A stretch of DNA of 35,358 nt from Elusimicrobia bacterium UBA5214 (GTDB lineage Bacteria > Elusimicrobiota > UBA5214): the NCBI GenBank assembly GCA_002412545.1, contig DHVG01000013.1, forward strand, positions 1 to 35,358, read 5' to 3'. Shown piece by piece: positions 6,589-15,181 of the stretch; the first letter of the stretch is position 1; every line of letters starts with the position of its first letter. The notes beneath the pieces are model-generated. The model was given only the letters and a program-made list of their open reading frames with translations. It ran no database searches and had not been told where the DNA came from. Position numbers and translations under genes: made by a program.

Positions 6589-8820
6589 CTACTTCCCTAA
6601 CCGTCTCGGAATAGATTCTCTCCAACTCTGGCTTAAGTCAGTCAGCGGAAGGTCAATTAATGTTTTTTCATTATATCTAATTGTAAGTTTCTTCCCGCCA
6701 ACATTACCCAGAATTTGATAAGGAATTGAATATTTCTTGGCGATTTTCTCTAAAGTTGGGAGATTATCTTTGTTCAGTGAAACTACTATTCTTGACGGTG
6801 CTTCTCCGAAAAGAAGAGCATCCCTGCGCATATTTTTTGAATCGTCTAATTTTATTACCGCACCGCACATCCGCTCTTTATTGCTAATACAAGATTCAGC
6901 CAAAGTCACCGCTAATCCACCTTCCGAACAATCGTGTGCCGAGTTGAGAATACCGGACTCGGCGGCTTCCCGACAGGCATCTTGCACCGCCTTCTCCCGA
7001 TTTATATCTATCTGGAGATTACCTTTCTTCTGATGATGAACAAGATATAAGTATTCACTACCGGAAAGGTCGGATTTATTTTCACCTAAAAGCACAATCA
7101 GGTCATCTTCATTTTTAAAATCCTGGGTAACATATTTACTTACATCTTTGATTAACCCGACCATACCAATCATCGGTGTTGGGTCAACCGAACCTTTCGG
7201 GTTCTCGTTATAAAAACTCACATTACCACTAATCACCGGGGTATCCAAAACTTTACAAGCAGCGGAAAGTCCTTCAATACATTTCTTAAACTGCCAGTAG
7301 TTTTCCGGTTTCATTGGATTGCCAAAATTTAAACCATCGGTGATTGCTAATGGTTCCCCTCCAGCACAGACGATATTCCTTGCTGCTTCCGCTACGGCCA
7401 TCATTGCCCCGTTATAAGGATTAAGATAACAATATCTGCCGTTACAATCTACACTGATGGCTAACGCTTTTTTTGTCCCTGGAATCGCAATTACTGCTGC
7501 ATCTGACCCGGCATTCACCAGCACTTTATCCTTATCAACAAAACTGAACTGTTGATAAGCTGACTCTTTACTGGCAATCGTCGGAGAATCAAGTAATTTT
7601 AGAATTACTTCATTGAAATTATCCGGTTCCTTTAACGAACCATAATCTATTTTCTGTGCATCTTTGAGATAAGCAGGTTCTTTCGCTTCTCTTTCATAGA
7701 GTGGCGCTTTCTTGGTCAGTGTTTCGGCAGGGATTTCACAAACGACTACACCTTTTTCTTTCACGCGCATCATTCTATCATTGGTAACTCTACCGATTTT
7801 TACTGCATTTATTTTCCATTTTTTTAATATCTCCAGCGCTTCCTTTTCTTTATCTACTTTTAAAATTGCCAGCATTCTCTCTTGAGATTCGGATAACAAA
7901 ATTTCATAAGGGGTCATCCCTTTTTCTCTTTGTGGCACTAAAGATACATCTATTTCCATACCGGTTTTGCTTCGGGTAGCCGTCTCACAAGTAGAACAGG
8001 TAAGCCCGGCTGCACCCATATCTTGCATACCGACAACAAGTTCTTTTTCAATCAACTCAAGACAGACCTCTCTCAACCGTCTTCCCAGTTCCGGGTCACC
8101 AATCGCTACTGCACTTTTAGCGGTAGCCGATTCTTCGGTTATTTCTTTAGAAGCAAAACTTGCCCCACCGACACCATCTCTACCGGTATCGCCACCGACA
8201 TAATAAACCGGATTACCAATTCCATAAGCAACACCTCTAACAATATTTTTAGTTTTTACAATACCAATTACAAAAGCGTTAACCAGGGGATTACCTTCGT
8301 AACTTTCATCAAAATAGGTTTCACCACCGACTGCATTCACTTGGGCAGTATTAGCATAATGTGCCAGTCCCCGAATCACTTCTTTAAACAAAAATTTCAC
8401 TCTCTTATTATCTAAACTGCCGAATCGCAGAGCACCTAATCCCGCCACCGGTCTTGCTCCGGTAGTAAAAATATCCCGCAGACAACCACCGATACCGGTA
8501 GCCGATGCTTCAAACGGTTCAACTGCTGAAGGATGGTTATGTGACTCTATTTTAAAAGCAACACCCCAACCGTCACCGATGTCCACAATACCGCTATTTT
8601 CTTCCCCGGCACCAACCAATACCTGTTTACCTTTAGTCGGGAATAAACTGAAAAGTTTTCTTGAATTTTTATAACTACAATGTTCTGACCACATTGCCGA
8701 AAATACGCCCAGTTCAGTAAAATTAGGTTCTCTTCCCAGTAATTCCTTAATCCGGTTAAATTCATCTTCAGTAAGCCCCATCTCTTTAGCTAAATTCACA
8801 TCAATTTTTGGTGTTTGCAT
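6589..8820 (-). CDS. purL: Phosphoribosylformylglycinamidine synthase subunit PurL (small type)
   Basis: This 743-residue protein has the small PurL architecture used in PurLQS complexes: the MWSEHCSYKNSR motif near the N-terminus, two AIR-synthetase-like halves, and HDCSEGGLAVTLAESC near residue 630. It amidates FGAR to FGAM using ammonia delivered by PurQ with PurS as bridge. Neither purQ nor purS is seen here. AAAGGAGTG lies about 7 bases before the ATG. It follows carB by 56 bases and precedes hisF by 27 bases, consistent with one operon. No unusual substitutions were noticed in the motifs. Confidence 0.96.
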   Translation of the reverse strand: MQTPKIDVNLAKEMGLTEDEFNRIKELLGREPNFTELGVFSAMWSEHCSYKNSRKLFSLFPTKGKQVLVGAGEENSGIVDIGDGWGVAFKIESHNHPSAVEPFEASATGIGGCLRDIFTTGARPVAGLGALRFGSLDNKRVKFLFKEVIRGLAHYANTAQVNAVGGETYFDESYEGNPLVNAFVIGIVKTKNIVRGVAYGIGNPVYYVGGDTGRDGVGGASFASKEITEESATAKSAVAIGDPELGRRLREVCLELIEKELVVGMQDMGAAGLTCSTCETATRSKTGMEIDVSLVPQREKGMTPYEILLSESQERMLAILKVDKEKEALEILKKWKINAVKIGRVTNDRMMRVKEKGVVVCEIPAETLTKKAPLYEREAKEPAYLKDAQKIDYGSLKEPDNFNEVILKLLDSPTIASKESAYQQFSFVDKDKVLVNAGSDAAVIAIPGTKKALAISVDCNGRYCYLNPYNGAMMAVAEAARNIVCAGGEPLAITDGLNFGNPMKPENYWQFKKCIEGLSAACKVLDTPVISGNVSFYNENPKGSVDPTPMIGMVGLIKDVSKYVTQDFKNEDDLIVLLGENKSDLSGSEYLYLVHHQKKGNLQIDINREKAVQDACREAAESGILNSAHDCSEGGLAVTLAESCISNKERMCGAVIKLDDSKNMRRDALLFGEAPSRIVVSLNKDNLPTLEKIAKKYSIPYQILGNVGGKKLTIRYNEKTLIDLPLTDLSQSWRESIPRRLGK

Positions 8821-8876
8821 TTTCTAACACTCCTTTCTATTTTTTATTTCTAATTTCCTGCCTGCCTAAAATCATA

Positions 8877-11800
8877 TTATCTTTTGACTAATTCTTTATA
8901 GTAGTCCTGAAGGGCTTTAGGAAAATTTTTTCTTTCTTTGACTGCTCCGATTCCTTCAATACTGGCTTCGGCTGCGGCTAATGAAGTAATGTAAGGAATT
9001 TTATACTGCACTGCCATCATCCGAATATAACTATCATCGTATTTACTACTCCGCCCAACCGGGGTGTTAATAATCAGATTTATTTCTCCGTTTTTAATTG
9101 CATCGGCGATATTCGGTCTACCTTCAGGTAATTTTTTTATCTCTGTATTTTCTATACCTTCTTCTTCCAAAAATTTACCAGTTCCTTTAGTCGCGTAGAT
9201 ATTAAACCCAAGTTCCTTAATTCTTTTAGCAATCGGTAATAAAAATGGTTTATCTTTATCGGCTACGGTAAGGAGGACATTCCCTTCTATCGGAAGTTTA
9301 GACCCGGTCGCCTCTTCTGCTTTATAAAAAGCAAGCCCGAAAGTATCGGCAATACCCATTACTTCACCGGTCGCTTTCATTTCTGGTCCTAATACTGGGT
9401 CAACTTCCGGGAACATATTAAACGGGAATACCGCTTCTTTAACTCCAACATAAGGTAGCCGGTATTTTACTAATTGTGGAAAATCTTTTAGTTTTTTACC
9501 TAACATTATTTGGGTAGCAATCCGTGCAATTGGTATTCCGGTTATCTTGGAAACCAGCGGAACGGTACGCGAAGCACGCGGATTCGCTTCCAGAATATAT
9601 ACCTTGTCATCACAAATAGCATACTGGATATTAATTAAGCCAACCACTTTTAATTCTTTCGCAATTGCTTCGGTATATTTTTCGATCGTTTCCAAATGTT
9701 CTTTCTTAATCGTTCTCGGTGGGATAACGCAAGCTGAATCACCGGAATGAACCCCCGCCAGTTCTATATGTTCCATAATCGCGGCAACAAAAGTATCTTC
9801 CCCGTCAGAAAGTGCATCTACTTCGGTTTCAATCGCATGTTCAAGAAATCGGTCAATCAGCATCGGATGTTCCGGACTTACATCAATTGCCTCCTTAGCA
9901 TATCTCAAGAACATACTTTCATCATAAACTATCTCCATCGCTCGTCCACCTAAAACATAGGAAGGTCGGACAATCAGCGGATAACCTATTTTTTTAGCGA
10001 TAGTAAGGGATTCTTCTAAAGAACGAGCAGTACCACCTTCCGGTTGCGGAATACTTAGTTTAATCATTTTTTCACGAAAACATTCTCGGTCTTCGGCTAA
10101 ATTGATACTTTCCGGTGTAGTCCCGAGAATCTTAACCCCGTTATCTTTCAACTCTTGAGCAATATTCAGAGGTGTCTGTCCACCGAATTGCACAATCACA
10201 CCTTCCGGTTTTTCTTTTTCATAAATAGTGAGCACATCTTCAACAGTTAATGGTTCAAAATATAGTTTATTGGATGTATCGTAATCAGTAGATACGGTTT
10301 CCGGATTACAATTAATCATAATTGATTCGTATCCCTCATCACGCAGAGCAAAAGCAGCATGGACACAAGTGTAATCAAATTCAATACCCTGGCCGATGCG
10401 GTTCGGTCCACCACCAAGAATCAGCACTTTTTTCTTAGCCGAGACCGGAACCGTATCTTCACCAATATAAGTAGAATAATAATAGGCAGCATTTTTCACT
10501 CCGCTTACCGGAACGGCTTGGAATCTTCCTTGTTTGCCGATAGATATTCTCTTTTTTCTTACCTCTCGTTCTTTGATATTGAAAAGACCAGCCAGATAAC
10601 GGTCAGAGAAACCCCATTCTTTTGCCTGTGCAAGTTTTTCTGCAGGCAGATTCTTCCAGTTGTATTTGAGCAATTCTTCTTCAAATTCTACCAGTTCTTT
10701 CATCTCTTGAATAAACCAACGACCGATACGGGTCATCAGGTAAAGTTCGTCAACAGTGATACCTTTGCGTAATGCTTCATAGATTAAGAAAACTCGTTCA
10801 CTTGAGGGTAAGGCCAGTTTTTCTTTCAGTTTTTCTAAAGGAAGAGTTTTAAAATCTTTTGCTCCACCAAGACCATATCTATTTATTTCCAGAGAACGAA
10901 TAGATTTCTGTAACGCTTCTTTAAAAGTTCTGCCGATACTCATCACTTCGCCGACTGCTTTCATTTGAGTACCAATAATATCTTTCGCTTGGGGAAACTT
11001 TTCAAAAGTCCAGCGGGCAAATTTTACTACTACATAATCACCACTGGGTTCATATTTTTCCAGTGTTCCCTTCTTCCAATATGGAATCTCATCCATGGTC
11101 AATCCCGCAGCAAGTTTTGTTGAAATACGGGCAATCGGAAATCCGGTTGCTTTTGAGGCTAAGGCAGAAGAACGCGATGTTCTTGGATTAATTTCGATTA
11201 CCACTAATCGGTCATCTGTTAAATTATGAGCAAACTGAATATTCGTTCCGCCGATAACCCCAATCGCTTTAACAATTTTATAGGAAAGTCCCTGCATCCG
11301 TTTTTGCAGGGATTCGGAAATAGTCAGCATTGGTGCGACACAAAAACTGTCTCCGGTATGCACACCCATCGGGTCAACATTTTCAATAAAACAGACGGTA
11401 ATCATCTGATTTTTCTGGTCACGGACAACTTCCAATTCTAATTCTTCCCAGCCTAAAACTGATTCCTCAACTAAAACCTGATGAATTAAACTTGCGGCAA
11501 GTCCACGGGTAACAATAGTCCTTAACTCTTCCACATTATAGGCAACTCCACCACCTGTCCCACCTAAAGTATATGCCGGACGCAAGACCACCGGATATTT
11601 AAGTTCCGCCGCTATTTTTTCCGCCTCTTCTACCGAGTAACAAGGTTCGGATTCCGGTACCGGTATTTGAAGATTCTTCATTGTCTCTTTAAAGGCAATC
11701 CGGTCTTCACCCCGTTCAATTGCATCTGCTTTAACTCCGATTATTTCTACCTTATATTTACTTAAAACACCCGATTTGTAGAGACTGGAAGCGAGATTAA

Positions 11801-12083
11801 GACCGGTTTGTCCTCCTAAATTAGGAAGTAGTGCATCCGGTCTTTCTTTTTCAATAATTTTTTCCAGACTTTCTACCGTAAGCGGTTCCACATAGGTCTT
11901 ATCGGCCATACCCGGGTCAGTCATAATCGTTGCCGGATTAGAGTTAACCAAGACAATTTCGTATCCTTCTTCCCTTAACGCTTTACAGGCCTGGGTACCG
12001 GAATAGTCAAATTCACATGCCTGACCGATGATGATTGGTCCGGAACCGATAATTAAGATTTTTTTTATATCTTTTCTTCTCAT
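8877..12083 (-). CDS. carB: Carbamoyl-phosphate synthase large subunit
   Basis: At 1068 residues this is a full-length CarB: two homologous ATP-grasp halves (each starting with ILIIGSGPIIIGQ or VLILGGGPNRIGQ and containing EFDYS/EFDYT), the oligomerisation region between them, and a C-terminal MGS-like regulatory domain (near residues 935-1068). It makes carbamoyl phosphate for pyrimidines and arginine from bicarbonate, ATP and ammonia supplied by CarA. carA is not in the window. AGGAAAC precedes the ATG. Unlike its neighbours it has its own promoter (12202-12230) and a leader of about 110 nt with a terminator-like hairpin, pointing to attenuation-type control. Confidence 0.97.
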   Translation of the reverse strand: MRRKDIKKILIIGSGPIIIGQACEFDYSGTQACKALREEGYEIVLVNSNPATIMTDPGMADKTYVEPLTVESLEKIIEKERPDALLPNLGGQTGLNLASSLYKSGVLSKYKVEIIGVKADAIERGEDRIAFKETMKNLQIPVPESEPCYSVEEAEKIAAELKYPVVLRPAYTLGGTGGGVAYNVEELRTIVTRGLAASLIHQVLVEESVLGWEELELEVVRDQKNQMITVCFIENVDPMGVHTGDSFCVAPMLTISESLQKRMQGLSYKIVKAIGVIGGTNIQFAHNLTDDRLVVIEINPRTSRSSALASKATGFPIARISTKLAAGLTMDEIPYWKKGTLEKYEPSGDYVVVKFARWTFEKFPQAKDIIGTQMKAVGEVMSIGRTFKEALQKSIRSLEINRYGLGGAKDFKTLPLEKLKEKLALPSSERVFLIYEALRKGITVDELYLMTRIGRWFIQEMKELVEFEEELLKYNWKNLPAEKLAQAKEWGFSDRYLAGLFNIKEREVRKKRISIGKQGRFQAVPVSGVKNAAYYYSTYIGEDTVPVSAKKKVLILGGGPNRIGQGIEFDYTCVHAAFALRDEGYESIMINCNPETVSTDYDTSNKLYFEPLTVEDVLTIYEKEKPEGVIVQFGGQTPLNIAQELKDNGVKILGTTPESINLAEDRECFREKMIKLSIPQPEGGTARSLEESLTIAKKIGYPLIVRPSYVLGGRAMEIVYDESMFLRYAKEAIDVSPEHPMLIDRFLEHAIETEVDALSDGEDTFVAAIMEHIELAGVHSGDSACVIPPRTIKKEHLETIEKYTEAIAKELKVVGLINIQYAICDDKVYILEANPRASRTVPLVSKITGIPIARIATQIMLGKKLKDFPQLVKYRLPYVGVKEAVFPFNMFPEVDPVLGPEMKATGEVMGIADTFGLAFYKAEEATGSKLPIEGNVLLTVADKDKPFLLPIAKRIKELGFNIYATKGTGKFLEEEGIENTEIKKLPEGRPNIADAIKNGEINLIINTPVGRSSKYDDSYIRMMAVQYKIPYITSLAAAEASIEGIGAVKERKNFPKALQDYYKELVKR

Positions 12084-12103
12084 ATTATGTTTCCTACAAA
12101 TGA

Positions 12104-12145
12104 AAAAAGACGATCATATCCTTTTATGAATACTATCGTCTTTTT
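12104..12145 (-). terminator. Terminator-like hairpin in the carB leader (candidate attenuator)
   Basis: AAAAAGACGAT (minus 12145-12135) pairs with ATCGTCTTTTT (12114-12104), an 11-bp stem capped by an inner CATA/TATG stem, and the descending arm runs into a U-tract. A second hairpin, CAATAC-N6-GTATTG, lies just upstream at 12151-12168. Both are between the carB promoter and the carB ATG, so the strong hairpin would stop most transcripts unless it is prevented from forming. Its A/T arms also allow it to act in the other direction. Confidence 0.6.
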
Positions 12146-12201
12146 CTAAGCAATACTTCATTGTATTGTTTATTCACTGAAAAAAATGTTGGCACTTATT
12201 G

Positions 12202-12230
12202 ATTGTAGAAAAATACAGAAATTTTGTCAA
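12202..12230 (-). promoter_or_regulatory. Near-consensus sigma70 promoter for carB
   Basis: Minus-strand TTGACA (12230-12225) and TACAAT (12207-12202) are separated by exactly 17 bases. Transcription should start near 12195 and give a leader of about 112 nt to the carB ATG at 12083. The promoter is 24 bases beyond the glnA stop. Confidence 0.8.
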
Positions 12231-12253
12231 GTTTTGTTTTTTTAAAAAATTTT

Positions 12254-13582
12254 TTAGAGTATCGGCAAATATTTTTCTATCTCGTAGCCAGTAACTTGTG
12301 TGCGATACATATCCCATTCAATTTTCTTATTTTCAATAAATTTAGTAAAAATATGTTCGCCTAAAGTATTCCGCACTAAATTTGATTTTTCAGTAATTTC
12401 AATTGCTTCAATTAAACTACCCGGTAAAGATTCAATCTTTCTTTTTCTTTTTTCTTGTTCAGTCAACCGGAAAATATCTTCTTCAATTGGTTCGGGAAGC
12501 GTATATTTCTTTTTTATTCCTTCTAAACCAGCCGCAAGCATTACCGCAAAGGCTAAATAGGGATTACACCCCGGGTCAGGGAAACGTAACTCAATCCGGG
12601 TTGCTTCTTCTTTACCTGGTTTATACATCGGTACACGAATCAGTGCCGAGCGGTTCATTCTTGCCCAGGAAATATATACCGGTGCTTCATATCCAGGGAC
12701 AAGTCGTTTATAGGAATTCACCCACTGGCAGGCAACCGCACAAATTTCTTTTGCATGAAATAATGCACCCGCAAGAAAATGTTTTGCTACATCGGATAAA
12801 TAGTGTTTATCCTTGGGTGAAAAAAAGGCATTCTTACCATTTTTGTACAAGGACATGTGGGTATGCATACCACTACCATTTACCTCAGCGATTGGTTTAG
12901 GCATAAAGGTTGCATATAATCCTTTTGCATAAGCGACCTGTTTGACTACTACTTTGTAAGTCATCACATAATCAGCCATGGTTAATGCATCAGCAAAACG
13001 TAAATCAATTTCATGTTGTGAAGGGGCGACTTCATGATGGGCATATTCAACTTTTATTCCCATCTTTTCTAAAGTTAAAATTGTTTCTCTGCGTAAATCA
13101 TGTGCTTCATCTAAAGGAACAAAATCAAAATATCCACCTTCATCAAGTATTTCCGGTGCTTTCTCCGATTTGAAATAAAAATATTCTAATTCCGGACCTA
13201 AAAAAAAGGTATAGCCCATCTTTTTTGCTTCGGCAAGATTTTTTTTCAAGACATAACGCGTATCACCAGCATAAGGTTTACCGTCGGGGGATAAAATATC
13301 ACAAAACATTCGTGCGATTTTACCTTCTTCTTCCAAATGCCAGGGTAAAATTTCAAATGTTGCTGGGTCAGGTTTAGCCACCAAGTCGGATTCATAAATA
13401 CGGGCGAAACCTTCAATTGAAGAACCATCAAAACCCATCCCTTCACGAAATGCACCTTCTAATTCACGGTCAGTGATGGCAAATGATTTAAGTTGTCCAA
13501 GAATATCCACAAACCAAATCTTAATAAATCTAACCCCTTTGTCTTTAACTGTTTTCAGTACATAATTCACATCTTTTTTCAT
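12254..13582 (-). CDS. glnA: Glutamine synthetase, type I (GSI-alpha-like)
   Basis: This 442-residue enzyme makes glutamine from glutamate, ammonia and ATP. Motifs seen: GMGFDGSSIEGFARI, the catalytic core NGSGMHTHMSL, and PGYEAPVYISWA with downstream LELRFPDPGCNPYLAFAVMLAAGLEGI. The adenylylation site NLYDLP of GSI-beta enzymes is absent; the equivalent region reads DIFRLTEQEKRKRKIESLPGSL, as in GSI-alpha, which is usually controlled by feedback and repressor binding. AAGGAGAAAG precedes the ATG, and the site lies inside the end of nadE, so nadE and glnA are coupled (16-base gap). It supplies the amide nitrogen used by the surrounding synthetases. Confidence 0.96.
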   Translation of the reverse strand: MKKDVNYVLKTVKDKGVRFIKIWFVDILGQLKSFAITDRELEGAFREGMGFDGSSIEGFARIYESDLVAKPDPATFEILPWHLEEEGKIARMFCDILSPDGKPYAGDTRYVLKKNLAEAKKMGYTFFLGPELEYFYFKSEKAPEILDEGGYFDFVPLDEAHDLRRETILTLEKMGIKVEYAHHEVAPSQHEIDLRFADALTMADYVMTYKVVVKQVAYAKGLYATFMPKPIAEVNGSGMHTHMSLYKNGKNAFFSPKDKHYLSDVAKHFLAGALFHAKEICAVACQWVNSYKRLVPGYEAPVYISWARMNRSALIRVPMYKPGKEEATRIELRFPDPGCNPYLAFAVMLAAGLEGIKKKYTLPEPIEEDIFRLTEQEKRKRKIESLPGSLIEAIEITEKSNLVRNTLGEHIFTKFIENKKIEWDMYRTQVTGYEIEKYLPIL

Positions 13583-13598
13583 CTTTTCTTTCTCCTTC

Positions 13599-14324
13599 TT
13601 ATTGATAGAATATTTTTGGTAAACCCCGTTTATGTTTACTTTTCTTTACCATTAATTTTATTTTTCCTACTTTTTTATCCCATAAATTCATCCGGGACTC
13701 ACCTTTTTCTAAACCAGCAAGTATTTTGTCTAATTCCGGATAACTTATCCCCATTTCACCTTCGTCAGTTTGTCCTTCCCAGAGTCCAGCAGTGGGTGTT
13801 TTATAAATTACTTTTTTCGGGATACACAAATCTTCAGCAAGTTTTCTTACTTCACTTTTGTAAAGATTACCCAAAGGAAGCAGGTCAACCCCACCGTCAC
13901 CGTATTTAGTAAAATAACCAACCATTAGTTCTGTTTTATTACCGGTTCCGACAACCAAATAGTTTAATTTATTCGCAAAATAATATAAAGTTAACATCCG
14001 CAATCTTGGTTTCAAATTACCTTGAGCAAGATGGTCACCACGAGGTAATAATTTAATTAACAAATCATAAACTGAAGTTAAAGCAATAACTTTATTCTTG
14101 ATTTTAAATTTTTCTACAACCAGCCGCACATCTTCAAGTTCTTTCTTAGCAGTATGACAGGGAAGAATTAAACCTAACACCTTATTCCCTACCGCTTCTT
14201 TGGCTAGAACCCCCACTACTGAGGAATCTATCCCACCACTTAAACCAATAATTAAACCTTTTGCCTTTGCTTCTTTAACCTGTTTTCTTAACCAGAGAAT
14301 AATCTGTTCTTTGAGATTTTTCAT
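13599..14324 (-). CDS. nadE: Ammonia-dependent NAD synthetase
   Basis: This 241-residue protein converts deamido-NAD to NAD. The ATP-pyrophosphatase P-loop SGGIDSS is at residues 29-35, followed by VVGTGNKTELMVGYFTKYGDGG and DLLPLGNLYKSEVRKLA, the standard NadE core with the P2 segment TPTAGLWEGQTDEGEMGISY. The glutaminase domain found in the long form of NadE is missing, so it uses free ammonia. There is no obvious Shine-Dalgarno before the ATG. A terminator-like hairpin at 14361-14389 separates it from efp upstream, while glnA follows after 16 bases. Confidence 0.95.
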   Translation of the reverse strand: MKNLKEQIILWLRKQVKEAKAKGLIIGLSGGIDSSVVGVLAKEAVGNKVLGLILPCHTAKKELEDVRLVVEKFKIKNKVIALTSVYDLLIKLLPRGDHLAQGNLKPRLRMLTLYYFANKLNYLVVGTGNKTELMVGYFTKYGDGGVDLLPLGNLYKSEVRKLAEDLCIPKKVIYKTPTAGLWEGQTDEGEMGISYPELDKILAGLEKGESRMNLWDKKVGKIKLMVKKSKHKRGLPKIFYQ

Positions 14325-14360
14325 TAATAAAACATTTTAAACATTTCTTAAAGAAAAGTC

Positions 14361-14389
14361 AACCCTGAACCAGTAATCGGTTCAGGGTT
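14361..14389 (-). terminator. Intrinsic terminator after efp
   Basis: AACCCTGAACC (14389-14379 on the minus strand) pairs perfectly with GGTTCAGGGTT (14371-14361) around a 7-base loop, followed by GACTTTTCTTT. The stem begins inside the efp stop codon. The T-tract is interrupted, so termination may be partial and allow some read-through to nadE. Confidence 0.6.
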
Positions 14390-14963
14390 ATCCCCGTGGC
14401 TTCTCAACTACTCTCTCTAAATAATGGTTTGTATCCACTTCTACACGGATTGTATCGCCGGTTTTAATAAACTGCGGTACCATTACCTTCATACCGTTTT
14501 CTAACACTGCTTCTTTATAAGTAGTTTCCGCCTGTCCTTTAAGCCCGGCACCAGTAGATACCACTTCCATCTCTACCACTGCTGGAAAAATTATATCCAA
14601 AGGATTCTCTTCATAAAATTCTACCGGTATCTGCAGATTTTCTTTTAGATAAGTGCCCCTTTGCCCAATTGCTTTCTTATCCAAATTTATCTGTTCAAAT
14701 GTCTCCGGGTTCATAAAGATATAATTCTTCTCATCACTATAAAGATATTGCATCGTTGCCCGTTTCGGAACAATATCGTCAAGTTTTTCATCCGGTGATA
14801 ACCTCTTTTCTTCAATTGTTCCCGTCTGCAAATTTCGTAATTTACAATGTACCATTGAACCCATTTTTGCGGTTGCTTTATGATAATCACTGGCAATTAC
14901 TTTGTAGAAATCTTTATCCACCCGGATAATCATTCCTTCTTTCAAAAATTCTGCCTTCAACAT
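14388..14963 (-). CDS. efp: Translation elongation factor P, variant loop
   Basis: A 191-residue three-domain EF-P that rescues ribosomes stalled at proline runs. The fold markers are present: KEGMIIRVDKDFYKV at the start, CKLRNLQTGTIEEKRL, and the C-terminal GLKGQAETTYKEAVLENG with KTGDTIRVEVDT. The loop that normally reads PGKGxAxV reads TAKMGSMV, keeping the modifiable Lys at residue 33 but losing Pro-Gly before it. Related KMG-loop EF-Ps occur in several phyla. No modification gene (EpmA, EarP or YmfI type) was seen nearby. The ATG is preceded by no good Shine-Dalgarno and abuts the end of a dispersed repeat that offers a TGTAAT -10-like hexamer at 14989-14984. Confidence 0.93.
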   Translation of the reverse strand: MLKAEFLKEGMIIRVDKDFYKVIASDYHKATAKMGSMVHCKLRNLQTGTIEEKRLSPDEKLDDIVPKRATMQYLYSDEKNYIFMNPETFEQINLDKKAIGQRGTYLKENLQIPVEFYEENPLDIIFPAVVEMEVVSTGAGLKGQAETTYKEAVLENGMKVMVPQFIKTGDTIRVEVDTNHYLERVVEKPRG

Positions 14964-14980
14964 TTCGCTACGCTCAATGA

Positions 14981-15160
14981 TTGATTACACAGATGACAGC
15001 ATTGCTGTCATTGCGAGACCGAAGGTCGTGGCAATCTGACACGAAGTGTCACCCTGAGCATAGCGAAGGGTCTCATGGGAGATTCTTCACTTCGTTCAGA
15101 ATGACGCCTTTGGCGTCAGATTGCTTCGCTAATGCTCGCAATGACATTTCTGCGTAATCA
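14981..15160 (+). repeat. MITE-like dispersed repeat, copy 2 (inverted relative to copy 1)
   Basis: The ends are TGATTACACAGATGACAG and, inverted, TGTCATTTCTGCGTAATCA, giving terminal inverted repeats that continue into TCATTGCGAG. The body repeats the blocks of copy 1 on the other strand: CACCCTGAGCATAGCG, GGGTCTCATGGGAGATTC and GACGCC-TTT-GGCGTC. It fills the marC-efp gap. No ORF lies inside, so it is non-autonomous. Confidence 0.8.
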
Positions 15161-15181
15161 TAAATATTTTAATCGGTGTAA

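Noticed and set aside
12403..12900. A 165-codon open frame on the + strand inside glnA
   Set aside because: It is antisense to conserved glnA motifs, and its codons are complements of the catalytic regions. It is a shadow of codon bias.
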